Origin: Desmodus rotundus
Taxonomy: Eukaryota; Chordata; Mammalia; Chiroptera; Phyllostomidae
Direction: 5' to 3'
DNA: 64,000 bases
Assembly: GCF_022682495.2 (NCBI RefSeq)
Contig: NW_026527280.1
Location: forward strand, 620,001 to 684,000
Positions 44,791 to 58,126 of this stretch are shown here, in pieces (position 1 is the stretch's first letter; each line of letters starts with the position of its first letter). The notes below the pieces were generated by a model. That model was not told the DNA's origin and ran no database searches. It saw only the letters and a list, made by a program, of their open reading frames with translations. The translations under genes and the position numbers were made by a program.

Positions 44791-45760
44791 CCATCTCCTG
44801 GGGGCCTCCCCCCTGTTCTTCCATCCGTAAAGGGGGACCCCTTTACGGATGGAAGAACAGGGGGATCTTCGCAGTGGTGGGGACGGGACGGAGGGGTCTG
44901 CGGGTTTGCAGCCACGTAGGCCAGTTGCTCGCACCCCGGCCCCATGTGTCCCAGCTCCATGGACGAGGTGGGCCGCTTATGGCGGGATGCAGGCGTCCTG
45001 CGGGGGTCAGGGGACGGCGTGGGCACACCCAGGGCGAAAGAGGGCGCCTGGGACACGAGAGAGCACCCGGGAAAATGCCCAGTCCTGGCCCCCGGGGCAC
45101 CAGTGGCCTCCCCAGGCTCCTGCCGTGGGACCTGGTCCCGCTCACCTGGGCCCAGGTTCTCCGCAGGTGAATGCCTTTTGCGGACACCAGGGACCACAGG
45201 CCGCGGATCCCTTCACGGGCAGGGGGGGTTCGAGCTCTGTGGGACCCAGGTCGCAGCGCACACAGTCCCTTCTCGCAAAGTTCAGCCCAGACTTTAGAGA
45301 GTAGAAGCGTCTCGGTCCAAGTTTTCCGCCTCGGGGCAGGGTGAGGCCGTATGAGCCAAGAGAGACTCTTAGCCCCCCAGGCAGGTCTCAGGCCCGAGAC
45401 CCCCAGGCAGACCCGGTCCCTGGGCGTGGGTCCCGCCCGCCCGGGCCCGCCCCACCTGGCCCGGAACCGTGGCCGGCCCCTCTTCCCTGCCCCAGGTCCC
45501 TAGCTCTTCCCTGGCACTCTGCCTCTGGCGGGGTGGGAGACGGCCTGGCAAGTGTGGTCCACGGGAAAACGCGCCGTCCTCTGGGTGGCAGGGAGGGCCT
45601 CAGTTAACTCTGACACCAGCCCAGGGACCCTGTGGACCACGCCTGATATCTCAAGGGGGGGGCACGTTGCCCGGAGGGATGCTCTTGGGGTGGGGCCTGC
45701 TTGCGCCTGCGCGGCCCAGCCTCTTGGCCCGAAACCACCCAGCCGCGTCTCGGACAAAAG
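44791..45760 (+). repeat. Monomer 48, Hqx, 970 bp
   Basis: Copy of monomer 19 at +27,694 bp. Confidence 0.92.
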
Positions 45761-46710
45761 CCATCTCCTGGGGGCCTCCCGGGGACCCCTTTACGGATGG
45801 AAGAACAGGGGGATCTTTGCAGTGGTGGGGACGGGACGGAGGGGTCTGCGGGTTTGCAGCCACGTAGACCAGTTCCTCGCACCCCGGCCCCATGTGTCCC
45901 AGCTCCATGGACGAGGTGGGCCGCTTATGGCGAGATGCAGGCGTCCTGCGGGGGTCAGGGGACGGCGTGGGCACTCCCCGGGCGAGAGAGGGCGCCTGGG
46001 ACCCGAGAGAGCACCCGGGAAAATGCCCAGCCCTGGCCCCCGGGGCTCCAGTGGCCTCCCCAGGCTCCTGCCGTGGGGCCTGGTCCCGCTCACCTGGGCC
46101 CAGGTTCTCCGCAGGTGAATGCCTTTTGCGGACACCAGGGACCACAGGCCGCGTATGCCTTCACGGGGAGGGGGGTTCGAGCTCTGTGGGACCCGGGTCC
46201 CAGTGGACACAGTCCCTTCTCGCGAAGTCCAGCCCAGACTTTAGAGAGTAGAAGCGTCTCGGTGCACGTTTCCCGCCTGGGGGCAGGGTGGGGCCGATTG
46301 AGCTAGGAAAGACTCATAGCCCCCCAGGCAGGTCTCAGGCCCGAGTCCCCCCTGGAGACGGGGTCCCTGGGCGTGGGTCCGGCCCGCCCGGGCCCCTGCC
46401 CACCAGGCGTGGAACCCTGGCCCGCCCCTCATCGAGGCCCCGGGTCCCTAGCTCTTCCCTGGCACTCTGCCTCTGGCGGGGTGTAAGACGGGCTGGCAAG
46501 TGTGGTCCACGGGAAAAGGAACGGACCTCTGGGTGGCGGGGAGAGCTTCCAGTTCCACGGACACGACCCCAGGGACCCTGTGAAGCAGGCCTGATATGTC
46601 CAGGGTGGGGCCCGTTGCCCCGAGGGAGGCTTGTGCTGAGGCTGCCTGTCCTGAGCGTGCCGGGTCCCGCGTCTTGGCCCGAAACCGGCCAGCCGTGGCT
46701 CTGAACAAAG
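45761..46710 (+). repeat. Monomer 49, Sqy, 950 bp
   Basis: Copy of monomer 20, including GATCTTTGCAGTGG and CCGCGTATGCC. Confidence 0.92.
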
Positions 46711-47633
46711 CCATCTCCTGGGGGCCTCCCCCCTGTCCTTCGCAGTTGGGCGGTCGGGACGGAGGGGTCTGCGCGCTTCCAGCCACTTAGCCCAGGGACC
46801 CGCAGCCCGGCCCCAGAGTTCCAAGCTCCACGGAGGCAGGGGGCCTCTTATCACGGGAAGCAGGTGTCTCGCGGGGCTCAAGGCACGGCGTGGGCACTCT
46901 CTAGGCGAGAGAGGGTGCCCGTGCCCCGAGAGAGCCCCGAGGAGAGTCCGAGGCCTGGCCGCAGAGGCTGCCATTGCCTCCCCGGGCTCCTACCATGGGG
47001 CCTGGCCGTGTTCGCCCGAGGCCCAGGTTCACCGCAGGTGAATGCCTTTTGCGGACGCCAAGGACAGGAGGTCGCCGATTCCCTCACAGAGGTGGGGGTT
47101 CGGGCTCTGGGGGACTGAGGTCGCAGCGGTCACACTCCATTTTTGGGTGGTTCCTCAGAGACTGGAGGGTTGAAGCGGCTGGGTCCAAGTCTGCCGCCTT
47201 GTGGCAGGGTGGGGGCTTTGCAGGAGAAGCAAGGCTCTTGGCCTCCCAGGCGGGGCACAGGCCAGACTCCCCAAGGGAGAACCGGTCCTTGGTCGAGGGT
47301 CCCGCCCGCCCGCCCGGAACCGCTCCACCTGGCGCGGAACCGTGGCCGGCCCCTCTTCCAGGCACCAGGTCCCTAGTTCTTTCCTGGCACTCTGCCTCTG
47401 CGGGGGTGGGAGAGCTGCTGGGAAGTGTGGTCCACGGGAAAACGCGCGGTCCTCTGGGTGGCAGGGAGGGCCTCCGTTAACTCTGACACCAGCCCAGGGA
47501 CCCTGTGGACCTGGCCTGATATCTCAAGGGGGGGGCACGTTGCCCGGAGGGATGCTCTTGGGGTGGGGCCTGCTTGCGCCTGCGCGGCCCCGCCTCTTGG
47601 CCCCAAACCTCCCAGCCGCGTCTCGGACAAAAG
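46711..47633 (+). repeat. Monomer 50, Tpx, 923 bp
   Basis: Copy of monomer 21, including GCAGGAGAAGC. Last monomer of the first superunit. Confidence 0.92.
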
Positions 47634-48605
47634 CCATCTCCTGGGGGCCTCCCCCCTGTTCTTCCATCCGTAAAGGGGGACCCCTTTACGGATGGAAGAA
47701 CAGGGGGATCTTCGCAGTGGTGGGGACGGGACGGAGGGTTCTGCGGGTTTGCAGCCACATAGGCCAGTTGCTCGCAGCCCGGCCCCATGTGTCCCAGCTC
47801 CATGGACGAGGTGGGCCGCTTATGGCGGGATGCAGGCGTCCTGCGGGGGTCAGGGGACGGTGTGGGCACTCCCCGGGCGAGAGAGGGCGCCTGGGACCCG
47901 AGAGAGCCCCGGGGAGAGTCCGAGGCCTGGCCGCAGAGGCTGCCATTGCCTCCCCGGGCTCCTACCATGGGTCCTGACCGTGTTCGCCCGAGGCCCAGGT
48001 TCACCGCAGGTGAATGCCTTTTGCGGACGCCAAGGACAGGAGGTCGCCGATTCCCTCACAGAGGTGGGGGTTCGAGCTCTGGGGGACTGAGGCCGCAGCG
48101 GTCACACTCCATTTTTGGGTGGTTCCGCAGAGACTGGAGGGTTGAAGTGGCTGGGTCCAAGTCTGCCGCCTTGTGGCAGGGTGGGGGCTTTGCAGGCGAA
48201 GCAAGGCTCTTGGCCTCCCAGGCGGGGCACAGGCCAGACTCCCCAAGGGAGAACCGGTCCTTGGTCGAGGGTCCCGCCCGCCCGCCCGGAACCGCTCCAC
48301 CTGGCGCGGAACCGTGGCTGGCCCCTCTTCCAGGCACCAGGTCCCTAGTTCTTTCCTGGCACTCTGCCTCTGCGGGGGTGGGAGAGCTGCTGGGAAGTGT
48401 GGTCCACGGGAAAACGCGCGGTCCTCTGGGTCGCAGGGAGGGCCTCCGTTAACTCTGACACCAGCCCAGGGACCCTGTGGACCTGGCCTGATATCTCAAG
48501 GGGGGGGCACGTTGCCCGGAGGGATGCTCTTGGGGTGGGGCCTGCTTGCGCCTGCGCGGCCCCGCCTCTTGGCCCGAAACCTCCCAGCCGCGTCTCGGAC
48601 AAAAG
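47634..48605 (+). repeat. Monomer 51, Hpx, 972 bp (copy of monomer 1)
   Basis: Starts the second superunit. Has CTCCTACCATGG like monomer 1, not the CTCCCACC of monomer 22. Confidence 0.92.
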
Positions 48606-49575
48606 CCATCTCCTGGGGGCCTCCCCCCTGTTCTTCCATCCGTAAAGGGGGACCCCTTTACGGATGGAAGAAAAGGGGGATCTTCGCAGTGGTGGGGACG
48701 GGACGGCGGGGTCTGCGGGTTTGCAGCCACGTAGGCCAGTTGCTCGCACCCCGGCCCCATGTGTCCCAGCTCCATGGACGAGGTGGGCCGCTTATGGCGG
48801 GATGCAGGCGTCCTGCGGGGGTCAGGGGACGGCGTGGGCACTCCCAGGGCGAGAGGGGGCGCCTGGGACACGAGAGAGCACCCGGGAAAATGCCCAGTCC
48901 TGGCTCCCGGGGCACCAGTGGCCTCCCCAGGCTCCTGCCGTGGGACCTGGTCCCGCTCACCTGGGCCCAGGTTCTCCGCAGGTGAATGCCTTTTGCGGAC
49001 ACCAGGGACCACAGGCCGCGGATCCCTTCACGGGCAGGGGGGGTTCGAGCTCTGTGGGACCCAGGTCGCAGCGCACACAGTCCCTTCTCGCAAAGTTCAG
49101 CCCAGACTTTAGAGAGTAGAAGCGTCTCGGTCCAAGTTTTCCGCCTCGGGGCAGGGTGGGGCCGTATGAGCCAAGAGAGACTCTTAGCCCCCCAGGCAGG
49201 TCTCAGGCCCGAGACCCCCAGGGAGACCCGGTCCCTGGGCGTGGGTCCCACCCGCCCGGGCCCGCCCAACCTGGCCTGGAACGGTGGCCGGCCCCTCTTC
49301 CCTGCCCCAGGTCCCTAGCTCTTCCCTGGCACTCTGCCTCTGGCGGGGTGGGAGACGGCCTGGCAAGTGTGGTCCACGGGAAAACGCGCCGTCCTCTGGG
49401 TGGCAGGGAGGGCCTCAGTTAACTCTGACACCAGCCCAGGGACCCTGTGGACCACGCCTGATATCTCAAGGGGGGGGCACGTTGCCCGGAGGGATGCTCT
49501 TGGGGTGGGGCCTGCTTGCGCCTGCGCGGCCCAGCCTCTTGGCCCGAAACCACCCAGCCGCGGCTCGGGCAAAAG
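48606..49575 (+). repeat. Monomer 52, Hqx, 970 bp (copy of monomer 2)
   Basis: GAAGAAAAGG arm and ACGGCGGGG retained. Confidence 0.92.
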
Positions 49576-50548
49576 CCATCTCCTGAGGTCCTCCCCCCTA
49601 TTCTTCCATCCGTAAAGGGGGACCCCTTTACGGATGGAAGAACAGGGGGATCTTCGCAGTGGTGGGGACGGGACGGAGGGGTCTGCGGGTTTGCAGCCAC
49701 GTAGGCCAGTTGCTCGCACCCCGGCCCCATGTGTCCCAGCTCCATGGACGAGGTGGGCCGCTTATGGCGGGATGCAGGCGTCCTGCGGGGGTCAGGGGAC
49801 GGCGTGGGCACTCCCCGGGCGAGAGAGGGCGCCTGGGACCCGAGAGAGCACCCGGGAAAATGCCCAGCCCTGGCCCCCGTGGCTCCAGTGGCCTCCCCAG
49901 GCTCCTGCCGTGGGGCCTGGTCCCGCTCACCTGGGCCCAGGTTCTCCGCAGGTGAATACCTTTTGCGGACACCAGGGACCACAGGCAGCGGATCCCTTCA
50001 CGGGCAGGGGGGGTTCGAGCTCTGTGGGACCCAGGTCGCAGCGCACACAGTCCCTTCTCGCAAAGTTCACCCCAGACTTTAGAGAGTAGAAGCGTCTCGG
50101 TCCAAGTTTTCCGCCTCGGGGCAGGGTGGGGCCGTTTGAGCCAAGAGAGACTCTTAGCCCCCCAGGCAGGTCTCAGGCCCGAGACCCCCAGGGAGACCCG
50201 GTCCCTGGGCGTGGGTCCCGCCCGCCCGGGCCCTTGCCCACCAGGCGAGGAACACTGGTCCGCCCCTCATCGAGGCCCCGGGTCCCTAGCTCTTCCCTGG
50301 CACTCTGCCTCTGGCGGGGTGGGAGACGGGCTGGCAAGTGTGGTCCACGGGAAAAGGAACGGACCTCTGGGTGGCGGGGAGAGCTTCCAGTTCCACCGAC
50401 ACGACCCCAGGGACCCTGTGAAGCAGGCCTGATATGTCCAGGGTGGGGCCCGTTGCCCCGAGGGAGGCTTGTGCTGGGGCTGCCTGTCCTGAGCCTGCCG
50501 GGTCCCGCGTCTCGGCCCGAAACCGGCCAGGAGCGGCTCTAACCAAAG
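49576..50548 (+). repeat. Monomer 53, Hqy, 973 bp (copy of monomer 3)
   Basis: Has GGGGGTTCGAG and GGAGCGGCTCTAACC as in monomer 3, which separates it from monomer 24. Confidence 0.92.
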
Positions 50549-51470
50549 CCATCTCCTGGGGGCCTCCCCCCTGTCCTTCGCAGTTGGGCGGTCGGGACGG
50601 AGGGGTCTGCCCGCTTCCAGCCACTTAGCCCAGGGACCCGCAGCCCGCCCCAGAGTTCCAAGCTCCACGGAGGCAGGGGGCCTCTTATCACGGGAAGCAG
50701 GTGTCTCTCGGGGCTCAAGGCACGGCGTGGGCACTCTCTAGGCGCGAGAGGGTGCCCGTGCCCCGAGAGAGCCCCGGGGAGAGTCCGAGGCCTGGCCGCA
50801 GAGGCTGCCATTGCCTCCCCGGGCTCCTACCATGGGGCCTGGCCGTGCTCGCCCGAGGCCCAGGTTCACCGCAGGTGAATGCCTTTTGCGGACGCCAAGG
50901 ACAGGAGGTCGCCGATTCCCTCACAGAGGTGGGGGTTCGAGCTCTGGGGGACTGAGGTCGCAGCGGTCACACTGCATTTTTGGGTGGTTCCGCAGAGACT
51001 GGAGAGTTGAAGTGGCTGGGTCCAAGTCTGCCGCCTTGTGGCAGGGTGGGGGCTTTAAAGGCGAAGCAAGGCTCTTGGCCTCCCAGGCGGGGCACAGGCC
51101 AGACTCCCCATGGGAGAACCGGTCCTTGGTCGAGGGTCCCGCCCGCCCGCCCGGAACCGCTCCACCTGGCGCGGAACCGTGGCTGGCCCCTCTTCCAGGC
51201 ACCAGGTCCCTAGTTCTTTCCTGGCACTCTGCCTCTGCGGGGGTGGGAGAGCTGCTGGGAAGTGTGGTCCACGGGAAAACGCGCGGTCCTCTGGGTCGCA
51301 GGGAGGGCCTCCGTTAACTCTGACACCAGCCCAGGGACCCTGTGGACCTGGCCTGATATCTCAAGGGGGGGGCACGTTGCCCGGAGGGATGCTCTTGGGG
51401 TGGGGCCTGCTTGCGCCTGCGCGGCCCCGCCTCTTGGCCCCAAACCTCCCAGCCGCGTCTCGGACAAAAG
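50549..51470 (+). repeat. Monomer 54, Tpx, 922 bp (copy of monomer 4)
   Basis: GGCTTTAAAGGCG and TGTCTCTCGGGG, found elsewhere only in monomer 4. Confidence 0.92.
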
Positions 51471-52440
51471 CCATCTCCTGGGGGCCTCCCCCCTGTTCTT
51501 CCATCCGTAAAGGGGGACCCCTTTACGGATGGAAGAACAGGGGGATCTTCGCAGTGGTGGGGACGGGACGGAGGGGTCTGCGGGTTTGCAGCCACGTAGG
51601 CCAGTTGCTCGCACCCCGGCCCCATGTGTCCCAGCTCCATGGACGAGGTGGGCCGCTTATGGCGGGATGCAGGCGTCCTGCGGGGGTCAGGGGACGGCGT
51701 GGGCACACCCAGGGCGAAAGAGGGCGCCTGGGACACGAGAGAGCACCCGGGAAAATGCCCAGTCCTGGCCCCCGGGGCACCAGTGGCCTCCCCAGGCTCC
51801 TGCCGTGGGACCTGGTCCCGCTCACTTGGGCCCAGGTTCTCCGCAGGTGAATGCCTTTTGCGGACACCAGGGACCACAGGCCGCGGATCCCTTCACGGGC
51901 AGGGGGGGTTCGAGCTCTGTGGGACCCAGGTCGCAGCGCACACAGTCCCTTCTCGCAAAGTTCAGCCCAGACTTTAGAGAGTAGAAGCGTCTCGGTCCAA
52001 GTTTTCCGCCTCGGGGCAGGGTGAGGCCGTATGAGCCAAGAGAGACTCTTAGCCCCCCAGGCAGGTCTCAGGCCCGAGACCCCCAGGCAGACCCGGTCCC
52101 TGGGCGTGGGTCCCGCCCGCCCGGGCCCGCCCCACCTGGCCCGGAACCGTGGCCGGCCCCTCTTCCCTGCCCCAGGTCCCTAGCTCTTCCCTGGCACTCT
52201 GCCTCTGGCGGGGTGGGAGACGGCCTGGCAAGTGTGGTCCACGGGAAAACGCGCCGTCCTCTGGGTGGCAGGGAGGGCCTCAGTTAACTCTGACACCAGC
52301 CCAGGGACCCTGTGGACCACGCCTGATATCTCAAGGGGGGGGCACGTTGCCCGGAGGGATGCTCTTGGGGTGGGGCCTGCTTGCGCCTGCGCGGCCCCGC
52401 CTCTTGGCCCTAAACCACCCAGCCCCGGCTCGGACAAAAG
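51471..52440 (+). repeat. Monomer 55, Hqx, 970 bp (copy of monomer 5)
   Basis: CTCACTTGGG and GGCCCTAAACC retained. Confidence 0.92.
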
Positions 52441-53412
52441 CCATCTCCTGGGGGCCTCCCCCCTGTTCTTCCATCCGTAAAGGGGGACCCCTTTACGGAT
52501 GGAAGAACAGGGGGATCTTCGCAGTGGTGGGGACGGGACGGAGGGGTCTGCGGGTTTGCAGCCACGTAGGCCAGTTGCTCGCACCCCGGCCCCATGTGTC
52601 CCAGCTCCATGGACGAGGTGGGCCGCTTATGGCGGGATGCAGGCGTCCTGCGGGGGTCAGGGGACGGCGTGGGCACTCCCCGGGCGAGAGAGGGCGCCTG
52701 GGACCCGAGAGAGCCCCGGGGAGAGTCCGAGGCCTGGCCGCAGAGGCTGCCATTGCCTCCCCGGGCTCCTACCATGGGGCCTGGCCGTGCTCGCCCGAGG
52801 CCCAGGTTCACCGCAGGTGAATGCCTTTTGCGGACGCCAAGGACAGGAGGTCGCCAATTCCCTCACAGAGGTGGGGGTTCGAGCTCTGGGGGACTGAGGC
52901 CGCAGCGGTCACACTCCATTTTTGGGTGGTTCCGCAGAGACTGGAGGGTTGAAGCGGCTGGGTCCAAGTCTGCCGCCTTGTGGCAGGGTGGGGGCTTTGC
53001 AGGCGAAGCAAGGCTCTTAGCCTCCCAGGCAGGGCACAGGCCAGACTCCCCAAGGGAGAACCGGTCCTTGGTCAAGTGTCCCGCCCGCCCGCTCGGAACC
53101 GCTCCACCTGGCACGGAACCGTGGCCGGCCCCTCTTCCAGGCACCAGGTCCCTAGTTCTTTCCTGGCACTCTGCCTCTGCGGGGGTGGGAGAGCTGCTGG
53201 GAAGTGTGGTCCACGGGAAAACGCGCGGTCCTCTGGGTGGCAGGGAGGGCCTCCGTTAACTCTGACACCAGCCCAGGGACCCTGTGGACCTGGCCTGATA
53301 TCTCAAGGGGGGGGCACGTTGCCCGGAGGGATGCTCTTGGGGTGGGGCCTGCTTGCGCCTCCGCGGCCGAGCCTCTTGGCCCCAAACCTCCCAGCCGCGT
53401 CTCCGACAAAAG
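52441..53412 (+). repeat. Monomer 56, Hpx, 972 bp (copy of monomer 6)
   Basis: GTCGCCAATTCC and CCGCGGCCGAGC retained. Confidence 0.92.
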
Positions 53413-54381
53413 CCATCTCCTGGGGGCCTCCCCCCTGTTCTTCCATCCGTAAAGGGGGACCCCTTTACGGATGGAAGAACAGGGGGATCTTCGCAGTGGT
53501 GGGGACGGGACGGAGGGGTCTGCGGGTTTGCAGCCACGTAGGCCAGTTGCTCGCACCCCGGCCCCATGTGTCCCAGCTCCATGGACGAGGTGGGCCGCTT
53601 ATGGCGGGATGCAGGCGTCCTGCGGGGGTCAGGGGACGGCGTGGGCACTCCCCGGGCGAGAGAGGGCGCCTGGGACCCGAGAGAGCACCCGGGAAAATGC
53701 CCAGCCCTGGCCCCCGTGGCTCCAGTGGCCTCCCCAGGCTCCTGCCGTGGGGCCTGGTCCCGCTCACCTGGGCCCAGGTTCTCCGCAGGTGAATACCTTT
53801 TGCGGACACCAGGGACCACAGGCCGCGGATCCCTTCACGGGCAGGGGGGGTTCGAGCTCTGTGGGACCCAGGTCGCAGCGCACACAGTCCCTTCTCGCAA
53901 AGTTCAGCCCAGACTTTAGAGAGTAGAAGCGTCTCGGTCCAAGTTTTCCGCCTCGGGGCAGGGTGGGGCCGTATGAGCCAAGAGAGACTCTTAGCCCCCC
54001 AGGCAGGTCTCAGGCCCGAGACCCCCAGGGAGACCCGGTCCCTGGGCGTGGGTCCCGCCCGCCCGGGCCCGCCCCACCTGGCCCGGAACCGTGGCCGGCC
54101 CCTCTTCCCTGCCCCAGGTCCCTAGCTCTTCCCTGGCACTCTGCCTCTGGCGGGGTGGGAGACGGCCTGGCAAGTGTGGTCCACGGGAAAACGCGCCGTC
54201 CTCTGGGTGGCAGGGAGGGCCTCAGTTAACTCTGACACCAGCCCAGGGACCCTGTGGACCACGCCTGATATCTCAAGGGGGGGGCACGTTGCCCGGAGGG
54301 ATGCTCTTGGGGTGGGGCCTGCTTGCGCCTGCGCGGCCCCGCCTCTTGGCCCGAAACCACCCAGCCGCGTTCGGACAAAAG
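53413..54381 (+). repeat. Monomer 57, Hqx, 969 bp (copy of monomer 7)
   Basis: Short tail end GCGTTCGGAC retained. Confidence 0.92.
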
Positions 54382-55332
54382 CCATCTCCTGGGGGCCTCC
54401 CGGGGACCCCTTTACGGATGGAAGAAAAGGGGGATCTTCGCAGTGGTGGGGACGGGACGGAGGGGTCTGCGGGTTTGCAGCCACGTAGGCCAGTTGCTCG
54501 CACCCCGGCCCCATGTGTCCCAGCTCCATGGACGAGGTGGGCCGCTTATGGCGGGATGCAGGCGTCCTGCGGGGGTCAGGGGACGGCGTGGGCACTCCCC
54601 GGGCGAGAGAGGGCGCCTGGGACCCGAGAGAGCACCCGGGAAAATGCCCAGCCCTGGCCCCCGTGTCTCCAGTGGCCTCCCCAGGCTCTTGCCGTGGGGC
54701 CTGGTCCCGCTCACCTGGGCCCAGGTTCTCCGCAGGTGAATACCTTTTGCGGACACCAGGGACCACAGGCAGCGGATCCCTTCACGGGCAGGGGGTGTTC
54801 GAGCTCTGTGGGACCCAGGTCGCAGCGCACACAGTCCCTTCTCACAAAGTTCACCCCAGACTTTAGAGAGTAGAAGCGTCTCGGTCCAAGTTTTCCGCCT
54901 CGGGGCAGGGTGGGGCCGTTTGAGCCAAGAGAGACTCTTAGCCCCCCAGGCAGGTCTCAGGCCCGAGACCCCCAGGGAGACCCGGTCCCTGGGCGTGGGT
55001 CCCGCCCGCCCGGGCCCTTGCCCACCAGGCGAGGAACACTGGTCCGCCCCTCATCGAGGCCCCGGGTCCCTAGCTCTTCCCTGGCACTCTGCCTCTGGCG
55101 GGGTGGGAGACGGGCTGGCAAGTGTGGTCCACGGGAAAAGGAACGGACCTCTGGGTGGCGGGGAGAGCTTCCAGTTCCACCGACACGACCCCAGGGACCC
55201 TGTGAAGCAGGCCTGATATGTCCAGGGTGGGGCCCGTTGCCCCGAGGGAGGCTTGTGCTGGGGCTGCCTGTCCTGAGCCTGCCGGGTCCCGCGTCTCGGC
55301 CCGAAACCGGCCAGCAGCGGCTCTAACCAAAG
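54382..55332 (+). repeat. Monomer 58, Sqy, 951 bp (copy of monomer 8)
   Basis: CCCGTGTCTCC and TCTCACAAAG retained. Confidence 0.92.
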
Positions 55333-56254
55333 CCATCTCCTGGGGGCCTCCCCCCTGTCCTTCGCAGTTGGGCGGTCGGGACGGAGGGGTCTGCCCGCTT
55401 CCAGCCACTTAGCCCAGGGACCCGCAGACCGCCCCAGAGTTCCAAGCTCCACGGAGGCAGGGGGCCTCTTATCACGGGAAGCAGGTGTCTCGCGTGGCTC
55501 AAGGCACGGCGTGGGCACTCTCTAGGCGCGAGAGGGTGCCCGTGCCCCGAGAGAGCCCCGGGGAGAGTCCGAGGCCTGGCCGCAGAGGCTGCCATTGCCT
55601 CCCCGGGCTCCTACCATGGGGCCTGGCCGTGCTCGCCCGAGGCCCAGGTTCACCGCAGGTGAATGCCTTTTGCGGACGCCAAGGACAGGAGGTCCCCGAT
55701 TCCCTCACAGAGGTGGGGGTTCGAGCTCTGGGGGACTGAGGTCGCAGCGGTCACACTCCATTTTTGGGTGGTTCCGCAGAGACTGGAGGGTTGAAGCGGC
55801 TGGGTCCAAGTCTGCCGCCTTGTGGCAGGGTGGGGGCTTTGCAGGCGAAGCAAGGCTCTTGGCCTCCCAGGCGGGGCACAGGCCAGACTCCCCAAGGAAG
55901 AACCGGTCCTTGGTCGAGGGTCCCGCCCGCCCGCCCGGAACCGCTCCACCTGGCGCGGAACCGTGGCCGGCCCCTCTTCCCGGCCCCAGGTCCCTAGCTC
56001 TTCCCTGGCACTCTGCCTCTGGCGGGGTGGGAGACAGCCTGGCAAGTGTGGTCCACGGGAAAACGCGCGGTCCTCTGGGTGGCAGGGAGGGCCTCCGTTA
56101 ACTCTGACACCAGCCCAGGGACCCTGTGGACCTGGCCTGATATCTCAAGGGGGGGGCACGTTGCCCGGAGGGATGCTCTTGGGGTGGGGCCTGCTTGCGC
56201 CTGCGCGGCCCCGCCTCTTGGCCCGAAACCTCCCAGCCGCGTCTCGGACAAAAG
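55333..56254 (+). repeat. Monomer 59, Tpx, 922 bp (copy of monomer 9)
   Basis: CGCAGACCGCC and GGAGGTCCCCG retained. Confidence 0.92.
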
Positions 56255-57204
56255 CCATCTCCTGGGGGCCTCCCGGGGACCCCTTTACGGATGGAAGAAC
56301 AGGGGGATCTTCGCAGTGGTGGGGACGGGACGGAGGGGTCTGCGGGTTTGCAGCCACGTAGGCCAGTTCCTCGCACCCCGGCCCCATGTGTCCCAGCTCC
56401 ATGGACGAGGTGGGCCGCTTATGGCGGGATGCAGGCGTCCTGCGGGGGTCAGGGGACGGCGTGGGCACTCCCCGGGCGAGAGAGGGCGCCTGGGACCCGA
56501 GAGAGCACCCATGAAAATGCCCAGCCCTGGCCCCCGGGGATCCAGTAGCCTCCCCAGGCTCCTGCCGTGGGGCCTGGTCCCGCTCACCTGGGCCCAGGTT
56601 CTCCGCAGGTGAATGCCTTTTGCGGACACCAGGGACCACAGGCCGCGGATGCCTTCACGGGGAGGGGGGTTCGAGCTCTGTGGGACCTAGGTCCCAGTGG
56701 ACACAGTCCCTTCTCGCGAAGTCCAGCCCAGACTTTAGAGAGTAGAAGCGTCTCGGTGCACGTTTGCCGCCTCGGGGCAGGGTGGGGCCGATTGAGCCAG
56801 GAAAGACTCATAGCCCCCCAGGCAGGTCTCAGGCCCGAGTCCCCCCTGGAGACGGGGTCCCTGGGCGTGGGTCCGGCCCGCCCGGGCCCCTGCCCACCAG
56901 GCGTGGAACCCTGGCCCGCCCCTCATCGAGGCCCCGGTTCCCTAGCTCTTCCCTGGCACTCTGCCTCTGGCGGGGTGGGAGACGGGCTGGCAAGTGTGGT
57001 CCACGGGAAAAGGAACGGACCTCTGGGTGGCGGGGAGAGCTTCCAGTTCCACCGACACGACCCCAGGGACCCTGTGAAGCAGGCCTGATATGTCCAGGGT
57101 GGGGCCCGTTGCCCCGAGGGAGGCTTGTGCTGGGGCTGCCTGTCATGAGCCTGCCGGGTCCCGCGTCTCGGCCCGAAACCGGCCAGCAGCGGCTCTGACC
57201 AAAG
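56255..57204 (+). repeat. Monomer 60, Sqy, 950 bp (copy of monomer 10)
   Basis: CCCATGAAAATGCC and GGACCTAGGTCCC retained. Confidence 0.92.
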
Positions 57205-58126
57205 CCATCTCCTGGGGGCCTCCCCCCTGTCCTTCCCAGTTGGGCGGTCGGGACGGAGGGGTCTGCTGGCTTCCAGCCACTTAGCCCAGGGACCCGCAGC
57301 CCGCCCCAGAGTTCCAAGCTCCACGGAGGCAGGGGGCCTCTTATCACGGGAAGCAGGTGTCTCGCGGGGCTCAAGGCACGGCGTGGGCACTCTCTAGGCG
57401 AGAGAGGGTGCCCGTGCCCCGAGAGAGCCCCGGGGAGAGTCCGAGGCCTGGCCGCAGAGGCTGCCATTGCCTCCCCGGGCTCCTACCATGGGGCCTGGCC
57501 GTGCTCGCCCGAGGCCCAGGTTCACCGCAGGTGAATGCCTTTTGCGGACGCCAAGGACAGGAGGTCGCCGATTCCCTCACAGAGGTGGGGGTACGAGCTC
57601 TGGGGGACTGAGGTCGCAGCGGTCACACTCCATTTTTGGGTGGTTCCGCAGAGACTGGAGGGTTGAAGCGGCTGGGTCCAAGTCTGCCGCCTTGTGGCAG
57701 GGTGGGGGCTTTGCAGGCGAAGCAAGGCTCTTGGCCTCCCAGGCGGGGCACAGGCCAGACTCCCCAAGGAAGAACCGGTCCTTGGTCGAGGGTCCCGCCC
57801 GCCCGCCCGGAACCGCTCCACCTGGCGCGGAACCGTGGCCGGCCCCTCTTCCCGGCCCCAGGTCCCTAGCTCTTCCCTGGCACTCTGCCTCTGGCGGGGT
57901 GGGAGACAGCCTGGCAAGTGTGGTCCACGGGAAAACGCGCGGTCCTCTGGGTGGCAGGGAGGGCCTCCGTTAACTCTGACACCAGCCCAGGGACCCTGTG
58001 GACCTGGCCTGATATCTCAAGGGGGGGGCACGTTGCCCGGAGGGATGCTCTTGGGGTGGGGCCTGCTTGCGCCTGCGCGGCCCCGCCTCTTGGCCCGAAA
58101 CCTCCCAGCCGCGTCTCGGACAAAAG
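57205..58126 (+). repeat. Monomer 61, Tpx, 922 bp (copy of monomer 11)
   Basis: GGGGGTACGAGC retained. Confidence 0.92.

Larger units (their letters stand above)
1..47618 (+). repeat. Higher-order superunit, first copy (50 monomers)
   Basis: All 18 anchors from 16 to 16125 reappear shifted by exactly 47,618 bp (47634 to 63743), which defines a superunit of 50 monomers. The order of H/S/T, p/q and x/y cassettes and the private variants of single monomers are kept. Whether this is a true period of the array or one recent large duplication cannot be told, because only about 1.3 copies are visible. Confidence 0.85.
47619..50528 (+). repeat. Three-monomer module (Hpx-Hqx-Hqy), copy 4 of 4
   Basis: Offset 47,618 bp from copy 1 and apparently identical to it. 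It is the left end of the second superunit copy. Confidence 0.85.
42679..50529 (+). repeat. Module repeated at +27,694 bp, copy 2
   Basis: Counterpart of 14985-22835. It runs across the superunit boundary at 47618, so the 27,694-bp and 47,618-bp relationships overlap. Position 62820 begins a third occurrence of the same order (T head, then flipped palindrome), cut off by the window end. Confidence 0.85.
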